From the NCBI GenBank assembly GCA_026005035.1, contig BPKH01000001.1:395610-459609 (forward strand): a stretch of 64,000 nt of DNA, given 5' to 3'. Positions 9,087 through 19,498 of this stretch are shown in pieces; the first letter of the stretch is position 1, and the number at the start of each line of letters is the position of its first letter. This DNA comes from Porticoccaceae bacterium (GTDB lineage: Bacteria > Pseudomonadota > Gammaproteobacteria > Pseudomonadales > Porticoccaceae). The notes under the pieces are model-generated. The model was not told the DNA's origin and made no database searches. It was given only the letters and a program-made list of their open reading frames with translations. The position numbers and the translations under genes are program-made.

Positions 9087-10020
9087 GCCCGCGCAACTCT
9101 CTGGGAAGGGTGAAGCGCACGTTCTCCGCGCGGCCCGCCAGCTCCCGCACCCGCACCGCCCCCAAGGCGCGTAGGCGCGCCACCACCTGCTGGACGAGCA
9201 CTTCCGGGGCCGAGGCGCCGGCGGTCACGCCCACCACCGCCACCCCCTCGAGCCAGGCGGGATCGATCGCCCCGGCGTCCTCGATCAGATGGGCCCGCGC
9301 CCCGCACCGCTCGGCCAACTCCCGCAAGCGGTTGGAATTGGAGCTCGCCGGCGAGCCCACCACCAGCACCAGCTGGGCGTGGCGCGCCAGCTCGCGCACC
9401 GCGTCCTGGCGGTTCTGGGTGGCGTAGCAGATGTCCTCCCGCCGCGGCCCGCGAATGGCGGGGAAGCGGCGCACGAGGGCGGCGACGATGCGCGCGGTGT
9501 CGTCCACCGACAGGGTGGTCTGGGTGACGTAGGCCAGCCGTTGCGGATCGCGCACCTCGAGCCGCGCCGCGTCCGCCTCGCTCTGGACCAGGTGGATGCG
9601 CCCGCCCTGGCTGCCATCGTACTGGCCCATGGTGCCCTCCACCTCCGGATGGCCGGCGTGGCCGATGAGCACGCAATCGAGCCCCTCGGCGGCGTAGCGG
9701 GCCACCTCCAGGTGGACCTTGGTGACCAGCGGACAGGTGGCGTCGAACACCTTCAGGCCGCGCCGAGCCGCCTCGTCCCGCACCGCCCGCGAGACGCCGT
9801 GGGCGGAAAAGATCACGATGGCGCCGTCGGGCACCTCGTCGAGCTCCTCGACGAACACCGCGCCCCGCTCCCGCAGGGAGTCGACCACGAAGCGGTTGTG
9901 GACCACTTCGTGGCGCACGTAGATGGGCGCGCCGAAAAGATCCAGCGCCCGCTCCACGATCTCGATGGCGCGGTCCACGCCGGCGCAGAAGCCGCGGGGA
10001 TTGGCGAGCAGGATTTCCAT
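9064..10020 (-). CDS. ispH: 4-hydroxy-3-methylbut-2-enyl diphosphate reductase (IspH/LytB)
   Basis: This is the last enzyme of the MEP isoprenoid pathway; it reduces HMBPP to IPP and DMAPP with a 4Fe-4S cluster. The 318-residue product begins [19 protein letters not shown] and holds the three cluster cysteines in GFCAGV, DATCPLV and [15 protein letters not shown] and [10 protein letters not shown] are further family blocks. It follows lspA in the usual ribF-ileS-lspA-ispH order, with a 90-bp spacer that contains a REP-like repeat. The fkpB peptidyl-prolyl isomerase often found between lspA and ispH is absent. Confidence 0.96.
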   Translation of the reverse strand: MEILLANPRGFCAGVDRAIEIVERALDLFGAPIYVRHEVVHNRFVVDSLRERGAVFVEELDEVPDGAIVIFSAHGVSRAVRDEAARRGLKVFDATCPLVTKVHLEVARYAAEGLDCVLIGHAGHPEVEGTMGQYDGSQGGRIHLVQSEADAARLEVRDPQRLAYVTQTTLSVDDTARIVAALVRRFPAIRGPRREDICYATQNRQDAVRELARHAQLVLVVGSPASSNSNRLRELAERCGARAHLIEDAGAIDPAWLEGVAVVGVTAGASAPEVLVQQVVARLRALGAVRVRELAGRAENVRFTLPRELRGLTGCRAS

Positions 10021-10075
10021 GCCGCCTAGGGTACCTCAAGCGGGCAGCGGCGCGAAGGGCCCGGCCAAGGGTGTG

Positions 10076-10107
10076 CCCCGGATTCCGCTTCGCTCCATCC
10101 GGGCTAC
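10076..10107 (-). repeat. REP-like palindromic element between ispH and lspA
   Basis: The element reads CCCCGGATTCCGCTTCGCTC and continues CATCCGGGCTAC, with inverted CCGGAT/ATCCGG ends and a GCTTCGC centre. Similar copies lie at 18.7, 52.0, 55.8 and 63.4 kb, always between genes. Such elements occur in many proteobacteria. Confidence 0.8.
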
Positions 10108-10111
10108 GCCC

Positions 10112-10585
10112 CTAGCGCCCGGGGATGAAAGCCCGCCACAATAGGAGGAAGGCGCCCAGGGTGATGGCCGAGTCGGCCAGGTTGAAGGCCGGAAAGTGCC
10201 AGCTTCCCCAGTGGAGATCGACGAAGTCCACCACGTGCCCCCGCGCCAGGCGGTCGATCAGATTGCCCAGCGCCCCGCCCAACACCAAAGCGAGGGCCGT
10301 CTTCTCCAGGCGCTGCCCCCGCGCGGGCAGGCGCGCCAGCCAGACCAGTAGCGCCGCGGCGATGGCCAGGGCGGCGCCGGCCAACAACCATCGCTGCCAG
10401 CCGCCCGCCCCGGCCAGAAAACTGAAAGCGGCCCCCGGGTTGAACACCAGCGTCCAAGAGAGGAAGGGCAAAACCGCTACCGGCCGATGGGGCGCGAGGG
10501 CGGCGAGGGCCCAGAGCTTGGTCAGCTGATCCAGCAGGGCCACGAGCCCCGCCGCCGCAAGCCAGGGGAGCAGGCGGCGGGCCAT
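10112..10585 (-). CDS. lspA: Signal peptidase II (prolipoprotein signal peptidase)
   Basis: LspA cleaves lipid-modified prolipoproteins at the lipobox cysteine in the inner membrane. The 157-residue product has about four hydrophobic helices. It shows the catalytic aspartate blocks: GNLIDRLARGHVVDFVD near residue 110 and FNLADSAI near 135, plus the VFNPGAAFSFL segment. The ATG overlaps the ileS stop codon by one base (TGATG), so translation is coupled to ileS. It would process the lipoproteins encoded at 2255 and probably 35634. Confidence 0.95.
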   Translation of the reverse strand: MARRLLPWLAAAGLVALLDQLTKLWALAALAPHRPVAVLPFLSWTLVFNPGAAFSFLAGAGGWQRWLLAGAALAIAAALLVWLARLPARGQRLEKTALALVLGGALGNLIDRLARGHVVDFVDLHWGSWHFPAFNLADSAITLGAFLLLWRAFIPGR

Positions 10586-13398
10586 CAGGCGAAGCGCCGC
10601 TCTTCGCCCGGCCCGGCCACGTTGATCACGCAGCGGCCGCAAAGTTGGGGGTGGGCGGCGTCCCGCCCCACGTCTGGGCGGTGGTGCCAACAGCGCACGC
10701 ACTTGGGATGGGGCGAGACCCGCACCGCCACCCAGAGACCCGGCAAGGGGGTGGGCCGCGCCCCCGCGGGCGGCGCCTCGGCGCGCCACTCCTCCACCGC
10801 GGCGGCGGAGGTGAGGGTGACGAAGCGCAGTTCCTCCCCCAAGAGGCGGAGGGGCTCGGCGAGTCGCGGCGGGGCGTAGAGGGTCACCTCGGCGCCGAGG
10901 GCTCCCTTGAGCTCGCCCGCCCGGCGAGCGTCCTCGAGGACTTTATTGAGGGCAGCGCGCACCTCGAGGACCGCCGCCCAGTCCACCACCGTCTCCCCCG
11001 ACACCTCGGGAAAGGAATACCACTCGGCGGCGAACACCGAAGGCTCCCGCTCCCCGGGGAGGTGCCGCCAGATCTCCTCGGCGGTGAAGCTGAGGACGGG
11101 CGCCACCCAGCGCACCAGGGCCTCGGCCAGGTGGTAGAGGGCCGTCTGCGCGGAGCGGCGGGGGCGGCCGGCGGCGGCACAGGTGTAGAGCCGGTCTTTG
11201 AGTACGTCCAGGTAAAAGGCGCCCAGATCGTTGACGCAGAAGTTGTGCACCCGGTGGCACACCTGGTGGAACTCGTAGTCCTCGTAGAGGGACTCAAGCT
11301 CCTCCTGCAGGCGCGCGGCCCGCGCCAGCACCCAGCGGTCCAACTCCACCAGCTCGCCGGGGGGCAGGAGATCCCGGGCCGGATCGAAATCGTGTAGATT
11401 GCCGAGCAGGAAGCGCGCGGTGTTGCGGATGCGCCGGTAGGCGTCGGCGGTGCGCTCGAGGATCTGGGGAGAGACGCTCATCTCGGCGGCGTAGTCGGTC
11501 TGGGCCACCCACAGCCGGAGGACGTCGGCGCCCAGGCGGTCCACCACCTCCTGGGGGGCGATGACGTTGCCGAGGGATTTGGACATCTTGTGCCCCTCGG
11601 CGTCCACCGCGAAGCCATGGGTCAACACCTGGCGGTAGGGGGCGACCCCGTCCATGGCCACCGCCGTCTTGAGGGCGGATTGGAACCATCCCCGGTGCTG
11701 GTCGGAGCCCTCCAGATAGAGATCGGCGGGAAAATCGAGCTCGGCGCGGCGGCGCAGCACCGTGAAGTGAGTGACCCCGGAATCGAACCAGACATCCAGG
11801 ATGTCGGTCACCTTTTCGTAGCGCTGTGCCTCATCGCCCAAGAGCTCGCGGGGGTCGAGGTCATACCAGGCCTCCACACCCTGCCGCTCGACGCGCTCGG
11901 CCACTGCCTCCAAGAGCCGCGGCGTGTCGGGATGGAGCGCACCGCTTTCGCGCTCCACGAAGAGCGCGATGGGCACCCCCCACAGGCGCTGCCGGGAGAT
12001 GCACCAGTCAGGGCTCGCCTCCAACATGGCGGCCATGCGCGCCCCGCCCCAGGGAGGGATCCAGCGCACCTCGGCGGCGGCGGCGCGGGCGCGCGCCAGC
12101 AGCCCCGCGCGGCTCATGCTGATGAACCACTGGGGGGTGGCGCGAAAGATGAGCGGAGTGCGGGTGCGCCAGCAGTGGGGGAAACTGTGGGTGATCTGGC
12201 CGCGCGCCAAGAGGGCTCCCCGCTCGGCCAACAGCGCGATGATCCGCTCGTCCACCCGGTGGACGTGTTCGCCGGCGAAGAGGGGCACCTGAGGCCGGTA
12301 GTAACCGCGCTCGTCCACCCAATCGAGAATGCCGATGCCGTAGCGGCCGGCCGCTTCGAAATCCTCGGGGCCGTGGTCGGGGGCGATGTGCACGCAGCCG
12401 GTACCCGCCTCCGTGGTCACGTGCTCGGCGAGGATCACCGGAACCCGCCGCTCGTAAAAGGGATGTTGGAGGGTGAGCCCCTCCAGGGCGCGCCCCGGCA
12501 TCGTGGCCAACACCCGCACCTCCTCGAGCCCCATGGCTCCGCTCGCCCGCTCCACCAGCGCCGAGGCCACCACCAGCCGCACGGGGCGCCCGCCGGCGCG
12601 CGCCTCCAGCAGGGCGTACTCCAGTTCCGGATGAACCGCCACCGCCTGGTTGGCGGGCAGCGTCCAGGGCGTCGTGGTCCAGATGGGCAAGGCGCACGGC
12701 GGCCCCTCGCCGACCCCGGCGAGCACTTCCACCCGCTTCGGATCGACCACGGCGAAGGCCACGTAGATGCTCGGCGAGGTCTTTTCCCGGTATTCCACCT
12801 CGGCCTCCGCCAGGGCGGACTCGCCGGCCACACTCCAGTAGACCGGCTTGCAGCCGCGCACCAGGTGGCCGTTTTCGATCACCCGCTTGAGCGCCCGCAG
12901 GGTATCCGCCTCCACCCGGCAGTCCATGGTCAGGTAAGGGTTGTCCCAGTCGCCGAGCACCCCCAGGCGGATAAAGTCGCGCCTCTGCGCTTCCACCTGG
13001 GCGGCGGCGTATTCCCGGCAGCGGGCGCGGAAGACGCGCGGCTCCACGGCGCGGCCGAGCTCCCGCTCCACGTTGTGCTCGATGGGCAGACCGTGGCAGT
13101 CCCACCCCGGCACGAAGGGCGCGTCATAGCCGGCCAGCAGCCTCGACTTGACCACGATGTCCTTGAGGATCTTGTTGACCGCGTGGCCCAGGTGGATGGC
13201 GCCGTTGGCGTAGGGGGGGCCGTCGTGGAGAATGAACCGCGGCCGCTCCCGGCGGCTTGCACGCACCAGGGCGTACAGATCGATGGCCCGCCAGTGGGCG
13301 AGGATCTCCGGCTCGCGCCGCGGCAGGTCGGCCTTCATCGGAAAAGCGGTGCGCGGAAGGTTCAGGGTCGCCTTGTAGTCGGGCGTCGTCTCGCTCAT
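10585..13398 (-). CDS. ileS: Isoleucyl-tRNA synthetase
   Basis: This is a class I tRNA synthetase of 937 residues, the normal length for the bacterial enzyme. The HIGH-type motif is HLGHA (69-73) after PPYANGAI and the KMSKS motif is present at about residue 600. [12 protein letters not shown] marks the CP1 editing domain. The C terminus carries a CxxC zinc ribbon (CVRCWHHR and CGRC). It starts 4 bases inside the ribF stop (ATGA) and ends overlapping the lspA start, giving a tightly coupled ribF-ileS-lspA unit. Confidence 0.97.
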   Translation of the reverse strand: MSETTPDYKATLNLPRTAFPMKADLPRREPEILAHWRAIDLYALVRASRRERPRFILHDGPPYANGAIHLGHAVNKILKDIVVKSRLLAGYDAPFVPGWDCHGLPIEHNVERELGRAVEPRVFRARCREYAAAQVEAQRRDFIRLGVLGDWDNPYLTMDCRVEADTLRALKRVIENGHLVRGCKPVYWSVAGESALAEAEVEYREKTSPSIYVAFAVVDPKRVEVLAGVGEGPPCALPIWTTTPWTLPANQAVAVHPELEYALLEARAGGRPVRLVVASALVERASGAMGLEEVRVLATMPGRALEGLTLQHPFYERRVPVILAEHVTTEAGTGCVHIAPDHGPEDFEAAGRYGIGILDWVDERGYYRPQVPLFAGEHVHRVDERIIALLAERGALLARGQITHSFPHCWRTRTPLIFRATPQWFISMSRAGLLARARAAAAEVRWIPPWGGARMAAMLEASPDWCISRQRLWGVPIALFVERESGALHPDTPRLLEAVAERVERQGVEAWYDLDPRELLGDEAQRYEKVTDILDVWFDSGVTHFTVLRRRAELDFPADLYLEGSDQHRGWFQSALKTAVAMDGVAPYRQVLTHGFAVDAEGHKMSKSLGNVIAPQEVVDRLGADVLRLWVAQTDYAAEMSVSPQILERTADAYRRIRNTARFLLGNLHDFDPARDLLPPGELVELDRWVLARAARLQEELESLYEDYEFHQVCHRVHNFCVNDLGAFYLDVLKDRLYTCAAAGRPRRSAQTALYHLAEALVRWVAPVLSFTAEEIWRHLPGEREPSVFAAEWYSFPEVSGETVVDWAAVLEVRAALNKVLEDARRAGELKGALGAEVTLYAPPRLAEPLRLLGEELRFVTLTSAAAVEEWRAEAPPAGARPTPLPGLWVAVRVSPHPKCVRCWHHRPDVGRDAAHPQLCGRCVINVAGPGEERRFA

Positions 13399-14381
13399 GC
13401 TCCACCGTCGTCTGCCGTGCCCGGCGAGCCGCGCCGGGCGAAAAATGCGCGCGCCGCGCGCACGTCGCTTTCAATCTGGGCGGCGAGCCGCTCGAGGTCG
13501 GGGAAGCGGGCCTCGTCCCTGAGGCGGGCGAGGAACTCCACCCACAGCCGCTTGCCGTACAGATCCCCCTGCCAGTCGAGCAGGTGCACCTCCAGGATGG
13601 GCCGGTCGCTGCCGCCGAGGGTGGGGCGGACCCCCACGTTGGCCACGGCCGGGAAGCGCCTGCCCTCCACCACCGCTTCCACCACGAACACCCCCGAAAG
13701 GGGAGCCCGCTGCCGCTTCAGGTTGACGTTGGCGGTGGGCACGCCGAGCCGCCTGCCGAGGGCCTCGCCGCGCATCACCCGCCCCCCGATCCCGTAGCGG
13801 CGCCCCAGGAGCGCGGCGGCCAGGTCGAAGTCGCCGGCCTCCAGCGCCTCCCGCACCCAGGTGCTGCTGATCCGCCGCCCCTGGTGGTAGACGGTGGGGG
13901 TGTCGAGCACCTCGAACCCCCAGCGCGCCGCCGCGGCCCGCAACAGGGCGGCGTTGCCGCTGCCGCTGCGCCCGAAGCGGAAGTCGTCCCCCACCACCAG
14001 ACTGCGCACCCCGAGTCCCGCCACCAGCACCTCCTCGATGAAGGTCTCGGGGTTCATGGAGCGCAGCCGCTCGTTGAACGGCAGGCAGAGCACCCGGTCG
14101 ATGCCGAGGCGGTCCAGGGCCTCCACCTTTTCCCGCAGGCGCATCAGCTTGGCGGGCGCGCGCGGCCCGAGGAAATACTCCCGGGGATGGGGCTCGAAGA
14201 TGATCGCACAGGCCGGCACGCCCAGGTGCGAAGCCCGCTCTCGCACCCGCGCCAGGATCGCCTGGTGGCCGCGGTGGACGCCGTCGAAGGTGCCGATGGT
14301 GGCGGCGACCCCCTCGCCCGGCGGTGGCAGATTGTGCAAGCCGCGGATGAAGGTGATTGCCACCGATCCTTCGCACCCCAA
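13395..14381 (-). CDS. ribF: Bifunctional riboflavin kinase/FAD synthetase
   Basis: RibF makes FMN from riboflavin and then FAD. The N-terminal adenylyltransferase has [14 protein letters not shown] and VVGDDFRFG, and the C-terminal kinase has [20 protein letters not shown] with the flavokinase PTAN motif. The frame opens at an ATG (14381), but family N termini suggest GTG at 14363 ([12 protein letters not shown]), which has GAAGGA four bases before it; either is possible. It leads the ribF-ileS-lspA group and lies just downstream of murJ, which is on the same strand. Confidence 0.95.
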   Translation of the reverse strand: MGCEGSVAITFIRGLHNLPPPGEGVAATIGTFDGVHRGHQAILARVRERASHLGVPACAIIFEPHPREYFLGPRAPAKLMRLREKVEALDRLGIDRVLCLPFNERLRSMNPETFIEEVLVAGLGVRSLVVGDDFRFGRSGSGNAALLRAAAARWGFEVLDTPTVYHQGRRISSTWVREALEAGDFDLAAALLGRRYGIGGRVMRGEALGRRLGVPTANVNLKRQRAPLSGVFVVEAVVEGRRFPAVANVGVRPTLGGSDRPILEVHLLDWQGDLYGKRLWVEFLARLRDEARFPDLERLAAQIESDVRAARAFFARRGSPGTADDGGA

Positions 14382-14408
14382 TCAAAAGCGGCCAGTATAC
14401 ACGAGCGC

Positions 14409-16004
14409 TCAGTGCCCACCGGAGCCCCCGCGGCGCAGGTCGGCCGGGCGCATCCCCAACGCCGCCAGCACCGCCCCGTAGAGGGCGACACCCGCCACAC
14501 AGAGCGCGGCGAGGCGGACGACGCGCTCGACGGCCCCCCATTGATACCAGCTGGCAGCTTCTCCCCGGAAGGCCAGGAGCAGCCCCCCCAGGGCCAGGTT
14601 GGCCAGGGCGAGGCGCAGCCAATAGCGCCCTCTGCCCGGTGCCCGCGCCAGCAGTCCTTGCCCTTTCAGGCGCCCGTAGAGCAAGCCCGCATTGAGCGCC
14701 GCCGCCAGGGAAGTGGCCAGGGCGAGCCCAGCGTGGCCCACCTGCCAGAGGAGGTGCAGCGGCACCACGAAGGCGACGTTGAGCACCATGTTGGCGACCA
14801 TGGCGACGACGCCGATGGTCACCGGGGTTTTGAGATCCTGGCGGGCGTAGAACCCGGGGGCCAACACCTTGATCGCCATGAAGCTCGCCAGCCCCAAGGC
14901 ATAGGCGCGCAGGCTCCAGGCGGACATCTCCACGTCGCGGCGGGTGATCTCCACGCCGTCGTGGAACAGGGTGGCGAGGATCGGCTCGGCGAGCAGCACC
15001 AGGGCCAGGGCGGCGGGCAGGGCGACGAGCAGGATCAGGCGCATCGCCCAGGAGACCGTGCGCGCGAAGTCGGCCGCCGCGTTGCGGGCGTGCTGGCGGG
15101 ACAGGCTGGGCAGGATCACCGTACCGAGGGCGACGCCGATCACTCCTAGGGGCAGCTCGGCGATGCGGTCCGAATAGTACAACCAAGAGACGCTGCCCGC
15201 CGGCAGGAACGAGGCGATGACGGTGTCGAAGAGCAGGTTCACCTGGCTCACCGAGACGCCGAACAGGGCGGGCGCCATCAGGGTGAGGATCCGCCGCACG
15301 CCGGGGTGGCGCCAATCGAGGCGGGGCCTCGGCAACAGGTCGAGGCGGGCGAGGAAGGGCAGTTGAAAGCAGAACTGGACCGCCCCGGCGCAGAACACGC
15401 CCACCGCCAGCGCCCAAGCGGGCTCGGCCAGGTGGGCGAGACCGAGGAGCGCGGCGGCGATCAGGCAGAGGTTGAGCCACACCGGCGTGAACGCGGGGAC
15501 CACGAAGCGGTCGTAGCTGTTGAGGATCGCACCGGCGAAGCCGGCCAGGGAGATGAACCACAGGTAGGGAAAGGTCCAGCGCAGCATGCCCGAGAGCGCC
15601 TCGTGGCGCGCGGGGTCGGCGGCAAAGCCCGGGGCGAAGGCGAGCGCCACCAGGGGGGCGGCCACCACCACCGCCGCGGTCAGCGCCGAGAGCACCGCCC
15701 CGAGCGCCCCGGCCACCCGGTCGATCAACTCGCGCACCGCCGCCTGTCCGCCCCGCTCCCGCCACTCCGCCAGCACCGGCACGAAGGCCTGGTTGAAGGC
15801 TCCCTCGGCGAACAGGCGGCGCAGGAAATTGGGAATGCGGAAGGCGATGAAAAAGGCGTCCGCGAGGGCGTCCGCGCCGATCACCCGGGCCAGCACCACG
15901 TCGCGCACCAGCCCCAGGACGCGCGACAGCAGGGTGGTGGCGCCCACCAGCGCCCCGGCGCGCAGCAGGCCGCCGGAGGACTGTCCCTTCGCGCTCTCGG
16001 CCAC
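14409..16004 (-). CDS. murJ: Lipid II flippase MurJ (MviN)
   Basis: MurJ flips the peptidoglycan precursor lipid II across the inner membrane. The 531-residue product has about 14 hydrophobic helices and conserved MurJ blocks: [36 protein letters not shown] and [10 protein letters not shown] near the N terminus. No ATG fits, so I start at a GTG (16004) that gives the usual distance to these blocks. It is divergent from hslV with a 100-bp gap, and the murJ-ribF-ileS order is common in gammaproteobacteria. Confidence 0.93.
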   Translation of the reverse strand: MAESAKGQSSGGLLRAGALVGATTLLSRVLGLVRDVVLARVIGADALADAFFIAFRIPNFLRRLFAEGAFNQAFVPVLAEWRERGGQAAVRELIDRVAGALGAVLSALTAAVVVAAPLVALAFAPGFAADPARHEALSGMLRWTFPYLWFISLAGFAGAILNSYDRFVVPAFTPVWLNLCLIAAALLGLAHLAEPAWALAVGVFCAGAVQFCFQLPFLARLDLLPRPRLDWRHPGVRRILTLMAPALFGVSVSQVNLLFDTVIASFLPAGSVSWLYYSDRIAELPLGVIGVALGTVILPSLSRQHARNAAADFARTVSWAMRLILLVALPAALALVLLAEPILATLFHDGVEITRRDVEMSAWSLRAYALGLASFMAIKVLAPGFYARQDLKTPVTIGVVAMVANMVLNVAFVVPLHLLWQVGHAGLALATSLAAALNAGLLYGRLKGQGLLARAPGRGRYWLRLALANLALGGLLLAFRGEAASWYQWGAVERVVRLAALCVAGVALYGAVLAALGMRPADLRRGGSGGH

Positions 16005-16045
16005 CGTTCTTCGAGCCTTGTCGCCGTGGGGGGCGGAGCCGGCGA

Positions 16046-16054
16046 TGGTACAAT
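16046..16054 (+). promoter_or_regulatory. Extended minus-10 box of the hslVU operon
   Basis: TGGTACAAT fits an extended sigma-70 minus-10 (TGn-TANAAT), about 50 bp before the hslV start. I see no good minus-35 at 16-18 bp spacing, which extended boxes can dispense with. No sigma-32 consensus is obvious, although hslVU is heat-induced in E. coli. Confidence 0.5.
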
Positions 16055-16104
16055 GCCGCCCCGCCGCGGGAAATCCCCGCGGCCGGCCAGCGCCAGGAGT
16101 CCAC

Positions 16105-16647
16105 GTGGAACCACTGCACGGCACCACCATCCTCTGCGTCCGCCGCCACGGCCGCGTGGCGATCGGTGGCGACGGCCAAGTGAGCCTGGGTGCGACGGTG
16201 CTCAAGGGCAACGCCCGCAAGGTGCGCCGCCTCCACCACGGCCGGGTGGTGGCGGGCTTTGCCGGGGGCACCGCCGACGCCTTCACCCTCTTCGAGCGGT
16301 TCGAGGCCAAGCTGGAGCAATACGGCGGCCACCTGACCCGCGCCGCGGTGGAATTGGCCAAGGATTGGCGCACCGACCGGATCCTGCGCCGCCTCGAGGC
16401 CCTCCTCGCGGTGGCCGACGACACCGCGACCCTGGTGGTGACCGGTAACGGCGACGTGATCGAGCCCGAAGGGGATCTCATCGCCATCGGCTCGGGCGGC
16501 CCCTACGCCCAGGCGGCGGCGCGCGCCCTCCTGGAAAACACCGAGCTGCCGGCGCGGGTTATCGTCGAAAAGGCCCTCGCCATCGCCGCCGACATCTGCG
16601 TCTACACCAACCACCACGTCACCATCGAAGAACTCGGCGGCGACTGA
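16105..16647 (+). CDS. hslV: ATP-dependent protease subunit HslV
   Basis: HslV is the proteasome-like peptidase of the HslUV protease. The 180-residue protein starts at GTG after an AGGAG. It has a short leader (VEPLHG) before TTILCVRR, so the catalytic threonine must be exposed by removing about six residues, as in other HslV proteins with this leader type. [27 protein letters not shown] and [14 protein letters not shown] are family blocks. It is followed 27 bp later by hslU, its unfoldase partner. Confidence 0.96.
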   Translation: MEPLHGTTILCVRRHGRVAIGGDGQVSLGATVLKGNARKVRRLHHGRVVAGFAGGTADAFTLFERFEAKLEQYGGHLTRAAVELAKDWRTDRILRRLEALLAVADDTATLVVTGNGDVIEPEGDLIAIGSGGPYAQAAARALLENTELPARVIVEKALAIAADICVYTNHHVTIEELGGD

Positions 16648-16674
16648 GCCGCAGTCAAACCCCAGGGAGTGGCC

Positions 16675-17997
16675 ATGTCCGTCCCCATGACGCCCCGCGA
16701 GATCGTCCACGAACTCGACCGCCACATCGTCGGCCAGGAAGAGGCCAAAAAGGCCGTGGCCATCGCCCTGCGCAACCGCTGGCGGCGGCTGCAGCTGGAT
16801 TCCGCTCTGCGCGCCGAGGTGACGCCGAAAAACATCCTCATGATCGGCCCCACCGGGGTGGGCAAGACCGAGATCGCCCGGCGCCTCGCCCGCCTCGCCA
16901 ACGCCCCCTTCATCAAGGTGGAAGCCACCAAGTTCACCGAGGTGGGCTACGTGGGGCGAGACGTGGAGGCAATTGTCCGCGACCTGGTGGAATCGGCGGT
17001 GAAGATGGTCAGGGAGCAGGAGTTCGCCCGCGTCCGGGACCGCGCCCGGGAGGCCGCCGAAGAGCGCATCCTCGACATCCTGCTGCCGCCGCCGCGGGAC
17101 GGCGGCGCCCGGGACGGCGCCGCTCGCCAGGCGTTTCGCAAGAAACTGCGGGAGGGAGCGCTGGACGACCGGGAGATCGAGATCCAGGTGGCGGCCCTGC
17201 CCGGCGGGGTGGAGATCATGGCGCCGCCGGGCTTGGAGGAGATGACCCAGCAGCTCAAAGAGCTGTTCGGCAGCCTGAGCCGCGGCCGCACCCGGCCCCG
17301 CCGCACCACGGTGGCCAACGCCCTGAAGCTGCTGGCCGACGAAGAGGCGGCCAAGCTGGTGGACGAGGAGGAGATCCGCGCCCGCGCCCTGGAGGCCACG
17401 GAACAGAACGGCATCGTCTTCATCGACGAGATCGACAAGGTGGCCCGCCGCGGCGAGGTGGCCGGCGCCGACGTGTCCCGGGAGGGGGTCCAGCGGGACC
17501 TCCTGCCCCTCATCGAAGGCTGCGCGGTGAGCACCAAGTACGGGGTGGTGCGCACCGACCACATCCTCTTCATCGCCTCGGGGGCCTTCCACCTGGCCAA
17601 GCCCTCGGACCTCATCCCCGAGCTCCAGGGCCGGCTGCCCATCCGGGTGGAGCTCAAACCCCTGTCGGCCGACGACTTCGAGCGGATCCTCACCGAGCCC
17701 ACCGCCTCCCTCACCGCCCAGTACCGCGCCCTGCTCGCCACCGAAGGCCTCGAGGTGGAGTTCACCCGCGACGGCGTGCGGCGCATCGCCGAGTTGGCCC
17801 ACGCGGTCAACGAGCGCACCGAGAACATCGGCGCCCGGCGCCTCCACACGCTGATGGAACGACTCCTCGAAGAGGTCTCCTTCGACGCCGCGGATCTGGC
17901 GGCGCGGGGCGAGAAAATCGTCGTCGACCGCGCCTTCGTTGACGAGCGGCTGGGGAACCTGGCCGCCGACGAAGACCTCTCCCGCTATATCCTCTGA
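16675..17997 (+). CDS. hslU: ATP-dependent protease ATPase subunit HslU
   Basis: HslU is the AAA+ unfoldase of the HslUV protease. The 440-residue protein has Walker [16 protein letters not shown], the pore-loop sequence [10 protein letters not shown], Walker [11 protein letters not shown] and the C-terminal tail ending SRYIL, which inserts into HslV. The I domain spans about residues 110-230. The start is the ATG after AGGGAG; a GTG six bases earlier is also in frame but lies inside the ribosome binding site. It forms an operon with hslV and a DUF971 gene. Confidence 0.97.
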   Translation: MSVPMTPREIVHELDRHIVGQEEAKKAVAIALRNRWRRLQLDSALRAEVTPKNILMIGPTGVGKTEIARRLARLANAPFIKVEATKFTEVGYVGRDVEAIVRDLVESAVKMVREQEFARVRDRAREAAEERILDILLPPPRDGGARDGAARQAFRKKLREGALDDREIEIQVAALPGGVEIMAPPGLEEMTQQLKELFGSLSRGRTRPRRTTVANALKLLADEEAAKLVDEEEIRARALEATEQNGIVFIDEIDKVARRGEVAGADVSREGVQRDLLPLIEGCAVSTKYGVVRTDHILFIASGAFHLAKPSDLIPELQGRLPIRVELKPLSADDFERILTEPTASLTAQYRALLATEGLEVEFTRDGVRRIAELAHAVNERTENIGARRLHTLMERLLEEVSFDAADLAARGEKIVVDRAFVDERLGNLAADEDLSRYIL

Positions 17998-18008
17998 GGA
18001 GGAAAAGC

Positions 18009-18407
18009 GTGGTCCCCAAGCGGCTGCGGCTGTTGCGCAAGAGCGGCGAGCTGGAGATCGAATTCCCCGACCGCCCCCCCTGCCGGCTGAGCGCCGAATT
18101 CCTGCGCGTCCACTCGCCGAGCGCCGAGGTGCGCGGCCACGGCGCTGGTGAAGCGGTCCTGGTGCACGGCAAGCGCGGCGTGCGCATCCGCGACATCGAG
18201 CGCTGTGGCCGTTACGGCGTGCGCCTGCTCTTCGACGACGGCCACGGCAGCGGCATCTATTCCTGGGACTACCTGGCCGAACTCTGCGCCAACCGCGAGC
18301 GGCTCTGGGACGCCTACCTCGCCCGCCTGGCGGCCGCCGGGCGAAGCCGCGACCCGGAGGTGCAGGTGGTGAAGATCCTCGATCCCCGCCAGGGGCGAAG
18401 CGACTAG
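18009..18407 (+). CDS. DUF971 (gamma-butyrobetaine hydroxylase N-terminal-like) protein
   Basis: The 132-residue protein belongs to the family that resembles the N-terminal domain of gamma-butyrobetaine hydroxylase. Typical segments are LEIEFPDRPPCRLSAEFLRV and the block around GIYSWDYLAELC. The family is small, soluble and of unknown molecular role, with suggested links to iron-sulfur assembly. It starts at GTG after GAGGAGGAAAAGC, 11 bp behind hslU, a placement seen in many gammaproteobacteria. It ends in a 4-bp convergent overlap with the DUF3094 gene. Confidence 0.85.
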   Translation: MVPKRLRLLRKSGELEIEFPDRPPCRLSAEFLRVHSPSAEVRGHGAGEAVLVHGKRGVRIRDIERCGRYGVRLLFDDGHGSGIYSWDYLAELCANRERLWDAYLARLAAAGRSRDPEVQVVKILDPRQGRSD

Positions 18408-18598
18408 ACGAGCCCGTAGAAGTGGCCCAGCCACCAGCTGAACAGGCCGAGTGCCGACACCACCACCCACAACCAGAAAAGGAGCAACCAGGGCCGAAAC
18501 GGCTTGCGCTCCACCCGGTGGACGGGGGAGGCGAGATATTCTTCCACCCGCTTGAGGTCTTCCTCGCTCAAGCGGCTGTGTCGCGCTTGCCTGGCCAT
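18404..18598 (-). CDS. DUF3094 family small membrane protein
   Basis: This 64-residue protein has a charged N terminus (RLSEEDLKRVEEYLASPVH), then VERKPFRPWLLL leading into one hydrophobic helix (about residues 37-57). It matches the DUF3094 family of Pseudomonas and relatives: soluble N terminus, single C-terminal membrane span, function unknown. A start further upstream (18634) would add 12 arginine-rich residues; the ATG at 18598 gives the family-like N terminus. It converges on the DUF971 gene with a 4-bp overlap. Confidence 0.75.
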   Translation of the reverse strand: MARQARHSRLSEEDLKRVEEYLASPVHRVERKPFRPWLLLFWLWVVVSALGLFSWWLGHFYGLV

Positions 18599-18690
18599 GG
18601 CGGAGAGTCTAGCGCGCCCTCGGGAACGCGCCAAGGCGCCCGCCTCCCGGCGCGGCCAGGCGTGGGCCGCCGCGGCGCGCCCGGTGGTGA

Positions 18691-18740
18691 CCCGGGTTCC
18701 GCTCCGCTCCCCGGATTCCGCTTCGCTCCATCCAGGCTAC
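18691..18740 (-). repeat. REP-like element, two abutting part-copies
   Basis: CCCGGGTTCCGCTCCGCTCC is followed at once by CCGGATTCCGCTTCGCTCC and ATCCAGGCTAC. The second is a nearly full copy of the dispersed element; the first looks like a diverged left half. They lie between DUF3094 and the end of bioD. Confidence 0.75.
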
Positions 18741-18750
18741 GGGGTTCCCT

Positions 18751-19498
18751 CTAGGGGGCTGCCGAAGATCCGCCGCTGGATCCGCCTCCCCCCACTTCCT
18801 CCGGCAAGCGCAGGTGCGCCGCCGCCGCGCGAAAGTCGCCCCCGGGGAGATGGGGCAAGAGCCCGAGACAGGGAGCCTCGAGCCAGCGCTCCAAGGTGGC
18901 CACGTTTTCCCGGCGGCGGGCCATGGGCTCGGGCCCGACGTCGTTGCCCACCCAACCGGCGAGGGGCAGGCCGTCGCGGCGGATCGCCTCCGCGCTCAGC
19001 AGGGCGTGGTTCAGGACAGCCGAGCCGCAGTGCCACCACCAGGATCACCGGCCAGCCGAGGGCGACGGCGAAGTCGGCGAGGGTCTGCCGCTCGTTCAGC
19101 GGCACCCGCCACCCCCCCGCCCCCTCCACCAGCACCAGGTCGGCGGGCGCGGCGAGCAGCGGCGCGATGCCGGTGAGGAGCTTGGCCACCGAGAGATCCA
19201 GGCCTACCGCGGCGGCGGCCACGTGAGGGGCCACGGGCTCCGGCAGGCAGATGGGGTTGACCAGTTCCAGGGGCAGCTCGCCTCCCTGCGCCTCCCACAG
19301 CAGCCTAGCGTCTTCGTTGACCGGCCGCCCGCTCCCACCGCTCGCCCCCGCCGCCAGCGGCTTGGCGGCCAGGGCGCGCAGGCCCCGCCGGCGGGCCCGC
19401 CAGACGAGTGCGGCGGCGACCAGGGTCTTGCCCACCTCGGTGTCGGTGCCGGTGACGAAGAACCGTCCGCCCCTCAGGGATAGGCCCTCTCGGTCCAT
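18751..19498 (-). CDS. bioD: Dethiobiotin synthetase, frame disrupted by one extra base
   Basis: BioD closes the ureido ring of dethiobiotin from DAPA, CO2 and ATP. The N-terminal part has [13 protein letters not shown] (P-loop) and [12 protein letters not shown]. At LRLGC the frame breaks: the minus strand reads TGTCCTGAACC, and removing one C gives LRLGCLNHALL, the expected BioD sequence, joining to [12 protein letters not shown] and LPHLPGGDF to the stop at 18751. The extra base is at plus-strand 19014-19015. With it corrected, the protein would be 248 residues. It is last in the bio operon and overlaps bioC by 25 bp. Either a real mutation or a sequencing error. Confidence 0.88.

Noticed and set aside
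13471-17847. Minus-strand open frame of 1458 codons
   Set aside because: It is antisense or out of frame to ribF, murJ, hslV and hslU, all with clear motifs. Long spurious frames are expected at this GC content. The composition (Gly, Arg, Ala, Pro-rich, no motifs) fits a shadow.
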